DNA of 64,000 nucleotides, from positions 2,743,001 to 2,807,000 of the forward strand of contig JAPVLO010000074.1 in assembly GCA_027257055.1 (NCBI GenBank), given 5' to 3'. The stretch is from Cephalopachus bancanus (lineage: Eukaryota; Chordata; Mammalia; Primates; Tarsiidae). Made by a program: the position numbers and the translations under genes. Below are positions 24,003 through 36,790 of the stretch, in pieces (the first letter of the stretch is position 1; every line of letters begins with the position of its first letter). Below the pieces are notes generated by a model that was not told the DNA's origin, made no database searches, and was given only the letters and a program-made list of their open reading frames with translations.

Positions 24003-24112
24003 AAATCTAAGCCTCAGTACCTTCTCTGGAAAATAGGGACATAATCACAAGTGTCAATCATAGTATTGACTCTGTTGAATTGTTATCATCAATGTAAGCA
24101 TTACCATCTTCA
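24003..24112 (+). mobile_element. MIR fragment
   Basis: Contains aagcctcagtaccttctctg and ggaaaatagggacataatc, then gttgaattgttatcatcaat, the MIR core order 'cctcag..cc..ctgtaaaatgggg..ataat..gttgttgtgag'. Confidence 0.65.
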
Positions 24113-24119
24113 TCTTCAC

Positions 24120-24220
24120 TAAAATTTAGAATGTTTACTATACTCCAGTAAGTGCCGTAGGTAATTAAAGTTGTTGTTTTACTTTCATTTTCACAGAAAT
24201 CCTTATGATTGGTAGAAAAC
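24120..24220 (-). mobile_element. MIR fragment, opposite orientation
   Basis: Reads tttactatactccagtaagt, gccgtaggtaatt and ttcattttcacagaaatcct, the reverse of the MIR 3' half. It lies tail to tail with the preceding MIR. Confidence 0.5.
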
Positions 24221-25570
24221 CAGTGAATTTAGGCAAGATGGTGGGAATGACTCCGGAGATTATCCAAAAGCTTCACACTGAGGAGGAACTGGTGTCCAAG
24301 GAGTGAAAGAAGATGGTAAGAACTGCATGAAGAGCTGGTAAAGTCAGAAAACCTCAGCAAATACCAGCAGTGGCATCCCACAGAGGAAATGAAGGGGCTT
24401 TGCAACACCAGCTTTCCAGGGATTCTCACCCTAGACCTCCGCCCTGTCTTTAGCACCAGACTCTGACGAGGCAGTTAAACTCCATTTCAACAAGAGTTCT
24501 GAGCAAATATTAGCCTGCAGCAAAGGCCATACAAAGAAAGTTACTGGTGCAGGGTTTCAACCTTCCCTACTGTTTTCACCCTTCTTGTATGACAATATCA
24601 CAATTTAGTTGATCGTCATACCTCTTGTGTACAAGTTGTTTCAGCCTAAAATAGCTTTGAAACAACCTCAGCTTCCATGCCTCTGGTGACTATCTCTGAG
24701 CTCTTTCAGTCTCCAATGTCTGGACAGGGTATGTGCTCACTAAAGTGACAGATGAGACCTGAAAATGCTCTCTGGGCTTTGCACACATCTATTCTGATGG
24801 ACATTCAGATGAAGATCTGAGACATGAAGTAGCACACCAACGGGGCCAACTCCCCAGCATTCCCTTTTCCATGAGGTACTACCTATCTACAGCAGCCAAG
24901 AACTCTTTGCCTCTAGACTTATGCAAGTTTAATAACCTTAAGACATTGTGGCTGGATAACACTTTCAGGCAACCTCACTGATCTTTGACCAGAATGGTAC
25001 CTAACTGGCCCTCAGGTATATAAATGTGCAAATCTATCTCTGCCAAGAGTGGGCAGAGATACTTCACTTTACATTGCTTAGTGCCTGAACGTATGGACGT
25101 TACGGCCTTTGGCAACAGGCATGAATAGGAGCCTCAGATTCTAAAGCCTTGTGCCATTTTATGGAAACTGTGCCTTATCTTGTTAGTGGGGTACAGTTAG
25201 GGTTGTGCTGATGGGGTGAGGAGAAATTGGTAGCTAGGTGGAAGGGCAGTTACATTGCTTCATTCTGATCTGAGCAGAGAACTGGCTGCCATAGCAGTAT
25301 GGACCACCCTAGTCCATGCAAACTTCAGGCCACAGAGGAACAAATGTGTAAGAAAGAACGGTCACTCTATGAAGACTCAAGGGTAGAACCCAGACCTGTC
25401 CCCTGACGTCAATCATTGAGTTCGTGGTGTTTGCCAGTGCATAATAATTTTGTTTTAGTTTATGTGAGATAGGGAGAGTTTAAGCCAAAGGAACTATAAA
25501 TGTGATAGTGTTTGTGAAGGTCTTTCTAAGCAGTGATTATGTTTCATGAAAAAAAAAAACAAAACAATAA
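24221..25570 (+). pseudogene. Possible processed pseudogene with a leucine-rich-repeat-like frame
   Basis: This block is GC-richer than its flanks and ends in an A-rich run (about 25549-25570). At 24763-24978 there are 72 codons without a stop. They include SLPLDLCKFNNLKTLWLDN (24904-24960), which fits the LxxLPxDLCxLxNLKxLxLDN pattern of leucine-rich repeats, preceded by LPSIPFSM. Other frames have stops throughout. A second short frame with an ATG (24238-24303) reads in the same phase. From memory, the order QLPS...LPLDL...SGQR loosely recalls LRRC28, but I cannot verify this and give no gene name. It may be an old retrocopy or a chance match. Confidence 0.35.
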
Positions 25571-25719
25571 ACATAGTCTCTTCCCTGTGTCTTTCAATAA
25601 CAAAAACACCATGAGTTAGGAAGATCAAAAGAAAATAGAACAAGGTGGATAAGCTACAAGGAAGCCTATCATTCCTTTCTCTTCATAGCTTTCTTTCTTT
25701 AAAAGAAATGAACAATATA

Positions 25720-25885
25720 AATATAATACTTACAAGGTAGAAGTTAGTATTATCTTGATTTTCACACTTAAAGATAAATAAATGGAGGCTTTAACAAATT
25801 ACAAATGAGGTAGTGAATAAAGACACTGATTTGAATCCAGGACTGATCGCACAGTCTGTGTTCTTAATTATTAAACTTATGAAGT
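25720..25885 (-). mobile_element. MIR fragment
   Basis: Plus-strand phrases gattttcacacttaaagat, aaatggaggctttaacaaat, gaatccaggactgatcgcac and tgtgttcttaattattaaac follow the reversed MIR consensus from core to 5' end. Confidence 0.75.
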
Positions 25886-26800
25886 CTGACTTTTTTTGCA
25901 GTTTTTGATTATGTATTTGATAATGAATGCTTTAAATGTGCACAGATGCATGTGTGTATGCATACATGTATGTCTGAGTGCTTCAACAGCTGAGACTTTT
26001 GCTGTCCTATATTTTCTCTTTCCTTCTTTTCATGAGGTGCCTCCAGTTTTCTTATGGGAAACTGCACTCCCTCTTTTTGTCGTCTTGGTAGGGGGTATAA
26101 ACTACAGAACACTCTGCATCAAAGAAGGACTGAAAGTCTTGGAGGCATCACTCAAAAAAAAAAAAATAGATTGCTCACAATATCCTAAAGAGATTCCAGG
26201 CCTACACTGGTTCTCGTTCTTACTGAAGCTTGGTTGTTATGTTTATTTTAATTAAAGCTGTGTATATATTTATTTGTGTTATTTTATTTGATGGCTCTAG
26301 ACTTTGGTTCTCTTATGAGCAAGAAAAAAAACTAAATTATTCTAAATTCTGACTCACCTATAGTTTTTCTTTTTGAACTTCCTTTTCATCTTAAATATAA
26401 AATCTGGTTTTTCATGTGACTCTTCTAATTTAAACTAATTTAAACTTAATTTAAATCAAATTATCTCCATGTAAGTTATAGTGTTATCAAATTAAATAAT
26501 CAAAATACATTTGAATATTATTAATTACAGCATAATTCCCTATATTGGTGACACCTTGTAATTTTATTTGGAAGACATTTTTTACTGTCATGTACACTTA
26601 TCATGCATTATCTATACCTTAAAAAAAGAGGAAACGCATGCATATGTATAAAGGAAGACGTTAATAATGCTTCGTTGTAATATGTAAGTACTCAAAATTT
26701 CTCACTTCTCCTTTAAAAATTTTATTTAATTTTTATTTAACTCTGATAATCTAGATGCCCATAATAAACACACAGCTGCAAGTAATATTATAATAAACCT
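25886..26800. other. AT-rich unassigned DNA
   Basis: No recognised gene. A 119-codon plus frame at 25896-26255 has no domain, contains a homopolymer lysine run from an A-tract and is treated as non-coding. Confidence 0.45.
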
Positions 26801-27087
26801 GGCCAGGATTGGTGGCTTAGCCTGTAATCCCAGCACTTTGGGAGGCCGAGGTGAATAGATGCCTAAGCCCGCGTGTTCAAGACCAGCCCGGGAAACTTGG
26901 CGAGACCTCATCTCTACAATTAATCAAAAATTAACCAGGTGTGGTAGTGTATGCCTGTACTTCTGGTTACTTGGAAGGTTGAGGAGGAAGGATCCCTGGA
27001 GCCCAGCAGGTCGACGCTGGGGTGGCATTCCAACCTGGGCATCAGAGTAAGACTCCAACTCAAAACAAACAAACAAACAAAAAAACC
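26801..27087 (+). mobile_element. Alu, intermediate-age copy
   Basis: Dimer with an (AAAC)n tail. It has the ACTTG pentamer. Its B-box region is transitional: the 5' side is already cccgcg, while the 3' side remains accagcc as in old copies. The right arm is shortened (gtggcattccaacctggg). Possible target repeat taaacct / aaaacct. Confidence 0.93.
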
Positions 27088-27689
27088 TGTTTGTACAACT
27101 CATATTCTCTGTTCCTATAACAGAGAGAAAATGAGAAATCTGTTGAATTCTTCTTTCTAATCTTCATTAATGATAGCACATGTCGAATAATAGAACAAGC
27201 CATAATTAAAAAGTTATTAAGAGGAAAATAATTCTATTCTGCCCCAAACATGTAATAGTTGGACAAAACATGCAGCAAGAGTGTAACTTTCAAGGTCTCT
27301 GCACACTTTATATGTGTGGATGCATAAATGATAAAATTTCCATTTGTATAGCTATGTTCTATAGGCAATGTCATATCATATGCTTGGTCTTGGGTAAAAT
27401 TGTTGAAAATAGAGAAAAGATTCCTCCCTTGTATGCTAGATATATTAATGCAAAATTTAGAGTAATCATATTTTACAGCACGGCCATTTTTATTTTCTGA
27501 TACTGAGGGAAAATGCGTAGTCCTTCTCTGTGGGCTGGCCGATCTGCTGAATTAATTCTCTCTTGCTATGTAACAAATTACCCCCAAATTTGTCAGCTTA
27601 AAATAGCAAACATAAATACACTCACACACATTCATTGGCTCCTCTTGTAATGTTGAAATTATTCGTACTTCTCTTTTAGAAAACAAGTT
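27088..27689. other. AT-rich unassigned DNA
   Basis: Around 27555-27610, the run ctctcttgctatgtaacaaa with ttaccccc resembles the end of a common ancient mammalian repeat. I could not name it. Otherwise nothing is recognised. Confidence 0.4.
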
Positions 27690-29420
27690 TATTTATAAAC
27701 ATATGTTCTCAATTTTTGTTATAATTTTACCTGAGAATGAAAATGCATGGTCATTAAATACAAGTATGTTCAGGGTTAGGAGATATTGCAAACAGTTTTC
27801 CAAAATAGGCATACAATTTACAGCTTTAAAAAATTTTAACTATTCTAGGAAGTGTGCTGTGGTTTTGAGGTTATCATTTGTTTTCTAACTAATAATGATC
27901 TTAGGCATCATTCATATGGTATTAATTGGTAATTTGGCTATCATCTATTGTGAAATTTATCTTTGGTTCTTCTGCCCATTATTCTTTTGTATTTTTTTGG
28001 GGGGGTATTATTTAGCATACTTATTTTCTAATTTGTATATGCATCCTAGTTTGTGGTTTGTATTTTCTCTCCCCTAAATGAGAATTTTGACCAAAAAATT
28101 ATGAATTATAATAAAGTTCTATTTAACTTTATGGACAAAAATTTTTGTACTGTTGAAAAAAACTGTGATTTATTTGAAATCATAAAGATACTTTTCTATA
28201 TCTTTTTTTTTTAGAAGTTTACTTCGTTTTAGCCTTCATACCTTGGCTACTTTTCTTCTAAGATAAGGTTGGAGGTTGGGTAAGGATTTGTTTAAAGTAG
28301 GATATCCAATTAATTCAAAAACAACTGTTATAAGTTATCTTTTTCTCACTTTAATTTGGAGTCACATTGTTATAAACCAAGGAGTATGTTTGTAGTTGCT
28401 TCTAAAACTTAATTCTTTTCTATCAAATTATCAATATCTACTTGTATCAATCCTACACAATCTTTGGTACTATCTTTTAAATATACCTTGATATCTAAAT
28501 TTTTTATTCATCTAGATTTTTTCTTCTTAAAGAGTGTCTTGGTTATTCTTGGCTTCTTACTTTTTCATATAAATTTAAAAGCTAGCGTGTCACTTCTGAC
28601 ACTCAAGTAATGGGATTGTTACTCTGATTGAGTATATCAACTGTATGCAATTTTGGTGAAACTGACAGCTCAATAACATTGAGTCTCCAAATCTATAAAT
28701 ATCATATATATCGTTCCATTTAATTAAGTTTTCTTTAACTTTTTCAATTATATTTAAAAACTTTTCTGTACATGTTTTATATCTTTTGTTAAATTTATTC
28801 TGTGTATTTGACTTATTTTTATGATTATTTAAATAATAAGATCTATTTTTCTTTATTTTCTACATGCTTGCATTTGGTGTAAAAATATTACAGAATTTGG
28901 CATGTGGATCCTGTATTCAAAGACCTTGCTAAATTTACTTCCTAATTTAAAAAAAAATTCTGTAGATTGTTAGTGATTTTCTTCATACTATTGTGTCATA
29001 TGTGGTTAATAACTGTTTCAATTCTTCCTTGACAAGTTAAAAAAATAATTTTTTACCTTTTATCACAAAACACAATATCTATTGCAAGTGTAAACATATG
29101 TGATGATAGAGAATATTCTTTCCATTTTCTCAAATTCAGGGAAATTTTTAGTATTATTAAGTATGATTGCTTATTGCAGAACTTTCATGAATATTTTTCA
29201 TCATATTATTTCTATTACTAGATTTCTAACAATTTTTAAGCTATAAATAGTTGCAAAATTTTATCAAATTACCTTTCTGCATCTATGAATGATGATATAA
29301 TGAGTTTCATAAAATTGAACCAATTTATGCTGAAACAAAGTCAACTTGGTCACAAAGTATTATGTTTATTTTGTCAGCTTTCCAAAGTTGATAAAATTAA
29401 GTGTACAGAAAAATAGCCCC
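27690..29420 (-). mobile_element. Old L1 (L1M-like) ORF2 region, antisense
   Basis: Reading the plus strand, the order follows reversed ORF2: aaacagttttccaaaatagg (27790), tcttctgcccattattcttt (27965), then ggcatgtggatcctgtattc (28898) and acctttctgcatctatgaat (29271). All are strongly diverged. Short frames remain but are riddled with stops. Confidence 0.72.
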
Positions 29421-29629
29421 AAACACTGAAGAAACATCTCATTGACTTTGTATCCATATTTAGTGATTATTTATATTTTGCCTATTTGCATCATCCTTCT
29501 ATCATCTATCTATCTATATCACCTTTTTATCTTTCTCTCTATATAATATCTGCATAGATAAAGAATATATATTTTATGAAACATTATTAGAAAGCCATCA
29601 AGCCTCTTTAATTCAGAGCACATATCCCC

Positions 29630-29869
29630 AAATTTAGAATATTTTCTTATTCATTTATTTATCTTATTTTATTTTAGAAACAGAATCTCACTCTTGTTAT
29701 TCGGGCTGGAGTGCAGTGACACGATTAGAATTCACTTCAGCCTCGAACTCCTAGGCTTAAGCAATCCTTTTGCCTCAGTCTCCCAAAGTATAGGGAGGCT
29801 TCCTATCCCCAGAAAACTAAAACTATACAGGCATGAGTTGTGCCTGAACAAATTTAGAATATTTCTTAT
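29630..29869 (-). mobile_element. Free Alu monomer with internal insertion and 20-bp target duplication
   Basis: The T-rich tail, then gaaacagaatctcactcttg to tctcccaaag, then acaggcatgagttgtgcctg make one 7SL-type monomer. Between the last two parts lie about 37 unrelated bases (29790-29826). Flanking direct repeats aaatttagaatatt(t)tcttat lie at 29630-29650 and 29850-29869 and show that the whole unit is one insertion event. Confidence 0.8.
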
Positions 29870-31260
29870 ATAGCCACAGTGCACTTATCTAAATCAGAAC
29901 AATCTGATATCGACACAATGTTCTATACATGTCTTTGATATACCTCTGAAAGCAAGTTATTAAGAATATGCAACCATCAGATCACACAAATAATCTTCCC
30001 TTGAGGGTTTCTTTTTAGTTTACATCAAATGCATTGCACGTGCCTTCAAATATAGTAAATACAAAGTAGCAAATAAGATAGGAAGGGACCAGTGATCTAC
30101 ATTCCATCATATTAGGTGTCTATATTATAAAAATATTAGCAATATTTTTAAATGTCATTTTTAGCATCCAGAGTGGAAAAGATGATGTTCAGTATTCTCA
30201 GTTCTATACTTATTGTTTGTATTTATCTCAAATAATTTACAAAACAGTTAAAAACAATAACTTCAGCATTTAAGCCCTGAGCCACAAAGCAACTGAAGTC
30301 AAAGTTAGTGGTTTTATCATTAGCAGTTGCTCTGCTGCTCCTTTCTCCAAGTTATCCAGGTAGAGATTTTAGGCCAAACTCATATGTTATCTGAACTCCG
30401 ATTCCCATTACCTGGAGAAAGAAAAAAGTCCAAAGATTTCACTCAGCATTACCATTTTGTCACCACCACATCTGAAAGAGATACCTAAAAGTATGATTCT
30501 TTTTATCTGAGGTATTCTTAAAAAAGAATGTATGCCTCCCTCTCTGAGATTACAACCCATGTATGAAAGCTCATTCCGTTTACTACCTGACTTAACCAAC
30601 AGCTTTCCTCGGTAGTTAGAATTTTCTGGTTTGAATGTATTACCCACCATAGGACCAACAATAACAGTATTCATACTAAGACTACACTCAGGCTCATCTC
30701 ACAGCAGATATAACAAGATTTGAATGATAAAGAATCACAGACATGTCCCTACTACTTGATAACGGGGCTGCCATCATAGTTATTCTTAATCTGGTTATGT
30801 GGGATAAAATTAACACCCATTGTAAAGTACCATTAGGAACACAGGTTGTCAATTTAATAACACAGCTGTTGTGTCTTGTGCATTGGTATTTCCTTCTTTG
30901 CATGTACATAATTTAAATCTGAGCCGAGATCATCATAAGAGGAAAATATTTTTAAAATCAAGATATGTCAGAATGATTAAACTGTGTATTTGTACCTTTC
31001 TCCATCACCTCATTTTCACTTACTATTCCCAGAAACATTTTCAGTGAAATTTCCACATCTTTCATCTCCCCATTTTCAATTTAGGGACAAGCTTATAAAA
31101 GTCAAACTTTCAAATTTGTCCTACTGCCTGTTTGTTTAATAAGAGCTTAAGTTGGTCATTTTAAATTTCACTGGGAGCACTGCCTTGATGGTGATAAGAA
31201 ATGTAGTCTTTCTACGTAGTATGATATTTTCTTTTCATTTTCGTAAATTGGTAGCATTAA
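29870..31260. other. Unassigned DNA
   Basis: No repeat family is recognised. Two minus-strand frames (88 codons at 30408-30674 and 71 codons at 30694-30909) have no visible domain, though the section 30260-30910 is a little GC-richer and may be an unrecognised old element. Confidence 0.4.
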
Positions 31261-31568
31261 CATGAGTAATTTTTTTTTTTTTTTTTTTTGAGTTGGAGTC
31301 TCACTCTGTCACCCAGACTGGAGTGCAGTGGCCGCTCCCGGCCACCGCAGCCTCGACCTGCCGGGCTCCGGCGATCCTTCCGCCTCAGCCTTCCAAGTAG
31401 CCGGAATACAGCGCGCGCTACAGCTGGCTGATTTTTTGATTATTGTAGATGAGGTCTCGCTGCCCAGGCGGGTCTCGAACCCGCGGGCTCAGGCAATCCA
31501 CTCACCTCAGCCTCCCAAAGGCGCGGGATTACAGGCTGAGCCACCGAGCCCGGCTCATGAGTAATTTT
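31261..31568 (-). mobile_element. Alu, full length, young type, with target duplication
   Basis: Dimer at about 31275-31554 flanked by catgagtaattttt on both sides. It carries the perfect T-arm-like stem at 31468-31484 and no ACTTG. Small deletions lie in the linker and second arm (ttttttgattattgtagatg). Confidence 0.97.
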
Positions 31569-31649
31569 TAATCTGAAGGAATATGTCCATATGGTTCAAA
31601 TGTATAAAGAAATTACTTTTTCAAGTTTTCAATTGCATTGTCTATGCTT

Positions 31650-33720
31650 ACTTCTACTACAATCTAAATAAAGGCTAAGGTAGAATGAGTCTCGATTCCT
31701 GTCAAAACCCCACTGTAGCCAGTCCCTTGGGCTTCTGGTAGAGCTACAAATAACCCATTTGTCAGTCATTCATTGCCCAAAGTCCTCAGTGAATTTTATC
31801 TTTAGCAGTTTTCAAGTGGTTTCCCACCCCCATCGCTGCTAATATTACAAGAGGTTATTTAATTATTTATTTATTCATTACATTAGTAGTTATAGTAGTT
31901 GTAAAGGGGACTGTATTGTCCTCAAACTACTGGTGCAAGGGCTAAGTACCCGCCCATGTCATATATTTCACATGTAAATTTAGAGACCCTAGACTTGTAC
32001 TTAGTATACCAATCCCTGCCTGAATTGGAAACTTGGCTTTCACTCACTTTAATACTCCAAAATTCTGTAGAAATTTCCGCAGGTGAGTGTACCAAGTGTT
32101 TATTTTATTTTAATTGTCTTGGTATTTCAAGTTCATTTTCCCACTTTAGAGTAAAGCCATTGGCTACGGTCCAAGGTTCTAGAAATACCTAAACACTTTT
32201 CTAATAGCAGGATACTAATTCCCCTTCTACTAATCTATCCCCTCTGCTACTTGGCCTCTCTTGCTTTTATGAGTTTTACTTCTGTGTGGCTTACTGTTGC
32301 TGATCTACAAACAGCAATGTGCTCTTGGATCCAGAATTTCTCATCAAATAATCAGGCATAGCTTTTGGACCACAGAGCAAAAAAGGAAAGGGAGATCTTT
32401 GTAGGGCTGCATAATTGTCTCTTTCAGCAGTGAGGCAATTTGTTTGCATAGATAACACCTCTGGGAATACTTTGGGATATTGTCTTGAAATAGTCACCTC
32501 CACTTAATCAGTAGATTTTGCTGGTTGATTCTCTTTTCACTTAAATCTCTCTCTGTCATCACCCAGATATGACCTGTATTTCTTCTCAGAATCTTCTAGG
32601 TCAAGGATATCAACTACCTCCTCCTGGAAGAAGCTTGCATGTTTCTTTCAGAGCAGCTATACTAAAGAGCTGCATTAGGCAGATTTTTGAGTGCAATTGC
32701 CAAGAGTTCTCTGCTGGTAGCCTTCTTTGATTTCTGTGTGAGACACCAGTCTGTGCATATTTTTTTTGCATATGCAGCTAATGTCATTTGAACAGTCAGT
32801 TCACAGGAACATAGCAGGACTGCCTGAGCCACAGTCTTTGGTAAAATTTTGAATTCTGTTTCAGTTCAGCCTCCATTCACATGTTCTTTCTGGTCCCTTG
32901 AGAATAGTTATCAACAGAATTCCTAAATAAATAATGTGATTTTTCTCAAACCTGTTAGTCTCTGAGATTCTTGCATAGTGGAGGGGTCAGTGGGAGACAA
33001 CATTTCCCAGAGTTTGAAGAATGTCCACAATTGCTCCAGGAAGTTCCCAGACAGCTAAGAATTTAAGTTGTATTTATTGGAAAGTTTGTCATATGGGTAA
33101 CTACTACAGTCCTCAATGCTGTCTGCACTTCTTTCTTTGAGCAGTCATGACATCAACAACGTACTGCTCTACAAACTGCCTTAATGATTGTCAAGCCCAA
33201 ATTCTGCCTCACTAGATTGTGGCAACCCCACAGCAAATTCAAATATCCTTGTGGGATTGCGGTAGAGAGATGTTGGAATCCAAGCCACCAGAATGCAAAT
33301 TGTTCTTGTTGGACTCCAAAATACCTATTGAAAAGAAGGCATTAACAAAACTATAATGGCATACCTTTCCATTTTGACTGTTGCACGTTCTGTATCCTCT
33401 GTCACATTATTTGGTAAGACAGAGGCAGCTGGAGAAAAAACTTGTTTAATCCTTGATAGTCTACTATTAACATCCATGAACCTTATACACTAGCCAGCCA
33501 AGACCACCATAAAGGTAGCTTTTGCAATCAGCACTTCTACTCATGCATTGCCACAATCAGAAAATGATCTCGCAGTTGTCCTACAGCAATTCAGTATTGC
33601 TTAAGTAATGCCTAAAATTGACTGCTTAGGAAGGTTTGGGTAATGTGAAGGTTCCTATTCAACGTGGTTTATTAAACCTGGAAAAGAGCAAGCTTCGTTG
33701 ATATTACCTATGAAAAAATA
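31650..33720 (-). mobile_element. ERVL-like endogenous retrovirus internal region, degenerate, antisense
   Basis: On the minus strand, about 33100-33350 can be followed across several frames as a decayed match to the reverse-transcriptase core of ERVL-type pol, with downstream pol-like phrases toward 32290. Frameshifts and stops occur throughout, so nothing can be expressed. Recognition is strongest at 33100-33350 and weaker toward 31650, where the limits are guessed. No LTRs were found on either side. The call rests on remembered family patterns. Confidence 0.55.
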
Positions 33721-34334
33721 AGGGCAAAATGTACCATTCACATATAATATCATCCTAATTATGCATTTAGATAAGTGCCATGAATCCACAGAATATTCTC
33801 TCTAGTCACAGATTGGATCCTGACTCATAACTTAGTTCTCAGCTTAATCCTCACCTTCTATCACAGCCAGTCATACTCTCTCTATTTCACCTCTATACTC
33901 CAGGTTCTTACAGTTTCCATTTTGGAAATTTCACAGTGCCATTTTACAGTGCTCATTGAACACAGATATCTAGCAATCCTAAATGTTTTGCATACAAACC
34001 TTTCTACTTCACTGAAACCATGCATATGATTTTAAATCCTCAGCTAGGGATTGAACAAACAAATCTCACACCCCTTCAATCAAACATACTAAAATTTTAT
34101 GACTTAAAAAAAAAGGTACATTCAGTCCCCTTTTAAAATATTTTGTGCTCTAAATCATGATAACTAATCGGATTTGAATTTTATGCAATGAAATTTCATT
34201 GTAGCAAATTTAGGGAAACAATTTAAATAGTGGGAGGACTGATAATGTGTCCTCATGCCAATCATTGACAGTACATTCTCAACTTTTTAGTGGAAATGCT
34301 GGCAGTTTCCTTTTTTAAAAATGTTCATTCTTTT
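33721..34334. other. Unassigned DNA
   Basis: No gene or repeat recognised between the ERVL-like and L1 fossils. It could still belong to either. Confidence 0.4.
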
Positions 34335-36790
34335 AATTTTTAACTTTTCTTGAGATACAAAATGCATACCATACAACTTGCCCAATTAAAGTGTATAATT
34401 CAGTGTTTAGTATACTCACTAAATTGTGCAGCCATCACCATAATCTCATTTTAGAAAATTTGTATCACCCTGGAAAGAAATGCCATCATTCTAATTCCCC
34501 TTCATCATTCCACAACTCCCCACCCCAGCCCAGCTGAACAACCAGTAATCTACTTTATGTCTCTATAGATTTGCTTGTTCTGGACAATTTATGTCTGTGG
34601 AACTACACAATATATAGTGATTATGATTGGCTTCTCTCACTTAGTATTATGTTTTCAAGGCTTATCTGTGTTTTTGCATGTATCAGTTCTTCATTATTTT
34701 TTATTGTCAAGTAATATTCCATTGTATAGCTACAGTACATGTATTTATCCACTCCAATGTGATGGCATTTAGATTGCTTTCCCTTTTTGGTCATTAAGAA
34801 CAATGCATTGTGGGAAATTGTGTTCAAGTTTTTATGTGAACAGATATTTTTATAACTCTTGGGTAACTATTTAGAAATTACTGGGTCATATGAACACTCT
34901 ACATTACCATTTTGTGGAACTGTCATATTGCCTTCCAAAATGGTTGTACATTTGACATCCCTACAAGCAATATATGTTATATGAAAATTTCAATTTCTTT
35001 GCATCCTCATTAACACTTGTTATTATAATTTTAATTAACATCATTCTAGAGTGTGTGAAGTGGTAGCTCATTACAGTTTTGATTGGCATGGTCTTGTTGG
35101 TTACTAATATTGAGATTTTTTTTTCATGTGCTTACTTGTCATTTGAATATCTTCTTTTGAGAAATCTCTATTTAGATCCATTTCCCATTTGATCACAAAT
35201 AATACTTTTTAATGGTGTTTGTGCTTTTATTATTGTAAGTCCTTTATATGTTCTAGATACAAGTCCCATATCACATATATAATTTGCGCATATTTTTCCC
35301 ATTCTGTAGGTTCACTTTCTTTATGGTGTAGTTTGAAGTACAGGGATTTTTAATTTTGAAGTCCAATGTATTGATTATTTTGTTGCTTATGCTTTGGGTG
35401 TCATATCTAAGAAAGCTTTTGTCTAGCACAAAGCTACATAGATTTATTCCAATATTTTCTTTTGATATTGTTATACTTTCACTACTTACACTTAGGTCTA
35501 TAATCAGTGTTTAAGTGGTATGAGGTATAACGTTCACTTTATTCTTTCTGTGTAGATATCCTGCTCCCCCAGCACCATTTGCTGAAATATGACATATTCT
35601 CTATTAAAGGATCTGATTATCTATTAAAGGATCTGATCTGATCATGCTTATCCAAAATCAATTGACCAATATAATGTTATATTAGAAGATTCTCAATTCT
35701 ATGACATATTCTCAATTCTATGACATATTCTCTATTAAAGGATCTGGTCTGATCATGTTTATCCAAAATCAATTGAACAATATAAGGTTATATTTGAAGA
35801 TTTTCAATTCTATTTCACTGATCTATATGTTTATCCTTATGCTAATACCACACAGTCTTGATTATGGTAGTTTTGCTGTAAGTTTCAAAATTGGAAGTAT
35901 ACGCTTTCATTTTTCTCAGCATTTTCTTGTTTTTTATGTTTCTTGTATTTCCACTTGAAGCTTAGAATTGGTTTATCAATTTCTGTATAAAAAGCAGCTC
36001 TCATTTTATTAGTTATTGCAATCAATCAGTAGATCAGTTTGAGAAGTATTTCTATCTTAATATAAATCTTTGAGATAATTTCCCATTTCTTTAATTTCTT
36101 CCAGCTATATTTTGTAGTTTTCTATATATATGGCTTACACTAATTTTGCTAAATTTGATTCTAAGGCTTTGTTTTGTTTTTTTAGTGTATGATAAATTCA
36201 ACTTTTTGAAAATTATATGCTTGGATTGTTCATTGCTAATAGACATACAATTGATATTGTATGTATCGGTCTTAAATATTAAAACCTGGCAGAATTTATA
36301 CATTAACTCTAGTAGCTTTTCAGGCAACTCTTTAGGATTTTCTATATAAAAGACTATCTCATCTTCAAGTAGAGATAATTTTATTATTTTTTATTTAAAT
36401 GACTTTTACTTCATTTTTCCAGTTCCAACCTCCACACAACATTGAATCTATGCACAAAGATAAAAACATCCTTATATTTTTTTCTGCTATAAGGGAGAAG
36501 TTTCAAGTTGTTTATTATTAAGTAGGATATTAGCTCTGGGCTTGTCATAATTGCTCATTAATAGTGCGAGGAAGTTCTATTATGCCTGGTTTGTTGAATG
36601 CTTTACCATGAAAGGTTGTTGTAGTTTGCCAAATGCTTCTTACATCTACTGAGATGTTTATTCTATTCATACGAAGCCATTTAAACGACTCCAAATGAAC
36701 GATAGTCAATTTTGCTTTCTGCCTTTTTCATATATTACCTTTGTGCTCCCTTTATTTTGAATGGCGTAAGTATTTTTTAAAGAGCTTAAT
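34335..36790 (-). mobile_element. Old L1 (L1M-like), 3' UTR and ORF2, antisense
   Basis: It starts with the reversed 3' UTR (the gagatacaaaatgcatacca / attcagtgtttagtatactc / gcagccatcaccataatctc order). It continues through reversed ORF2: tattccattgtatagctaca, cttccaaaatggttgtacat, tttcccatttgatcaca, ggtttgttgaatgctttacc. About 2.4 kb is retained, with the internal duplication at 35591-35830. No open frame of useful length. Confidence 0.88.
35591..35830 (+). repeat. Nested tandem duplication inside the L1 fossil
   Basis: A unit beginning gacatattctctattaaagg occurs at 35591 and again at 35722. Both continue through atccaaaatcaattga and end caattctat. Within unit 1, the 20-bp attatctattaaaggatctg is itself doubled. 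At the junction the 19-bp gacatattctcaattctat is doubled. Confidence 0.9.

Noticed and set aside
30408..30909. Two neighbouring minus-strand frames as a possible gene remnant
   Set aside because: No recognisable domain in either; too little to support a pseudogene call.
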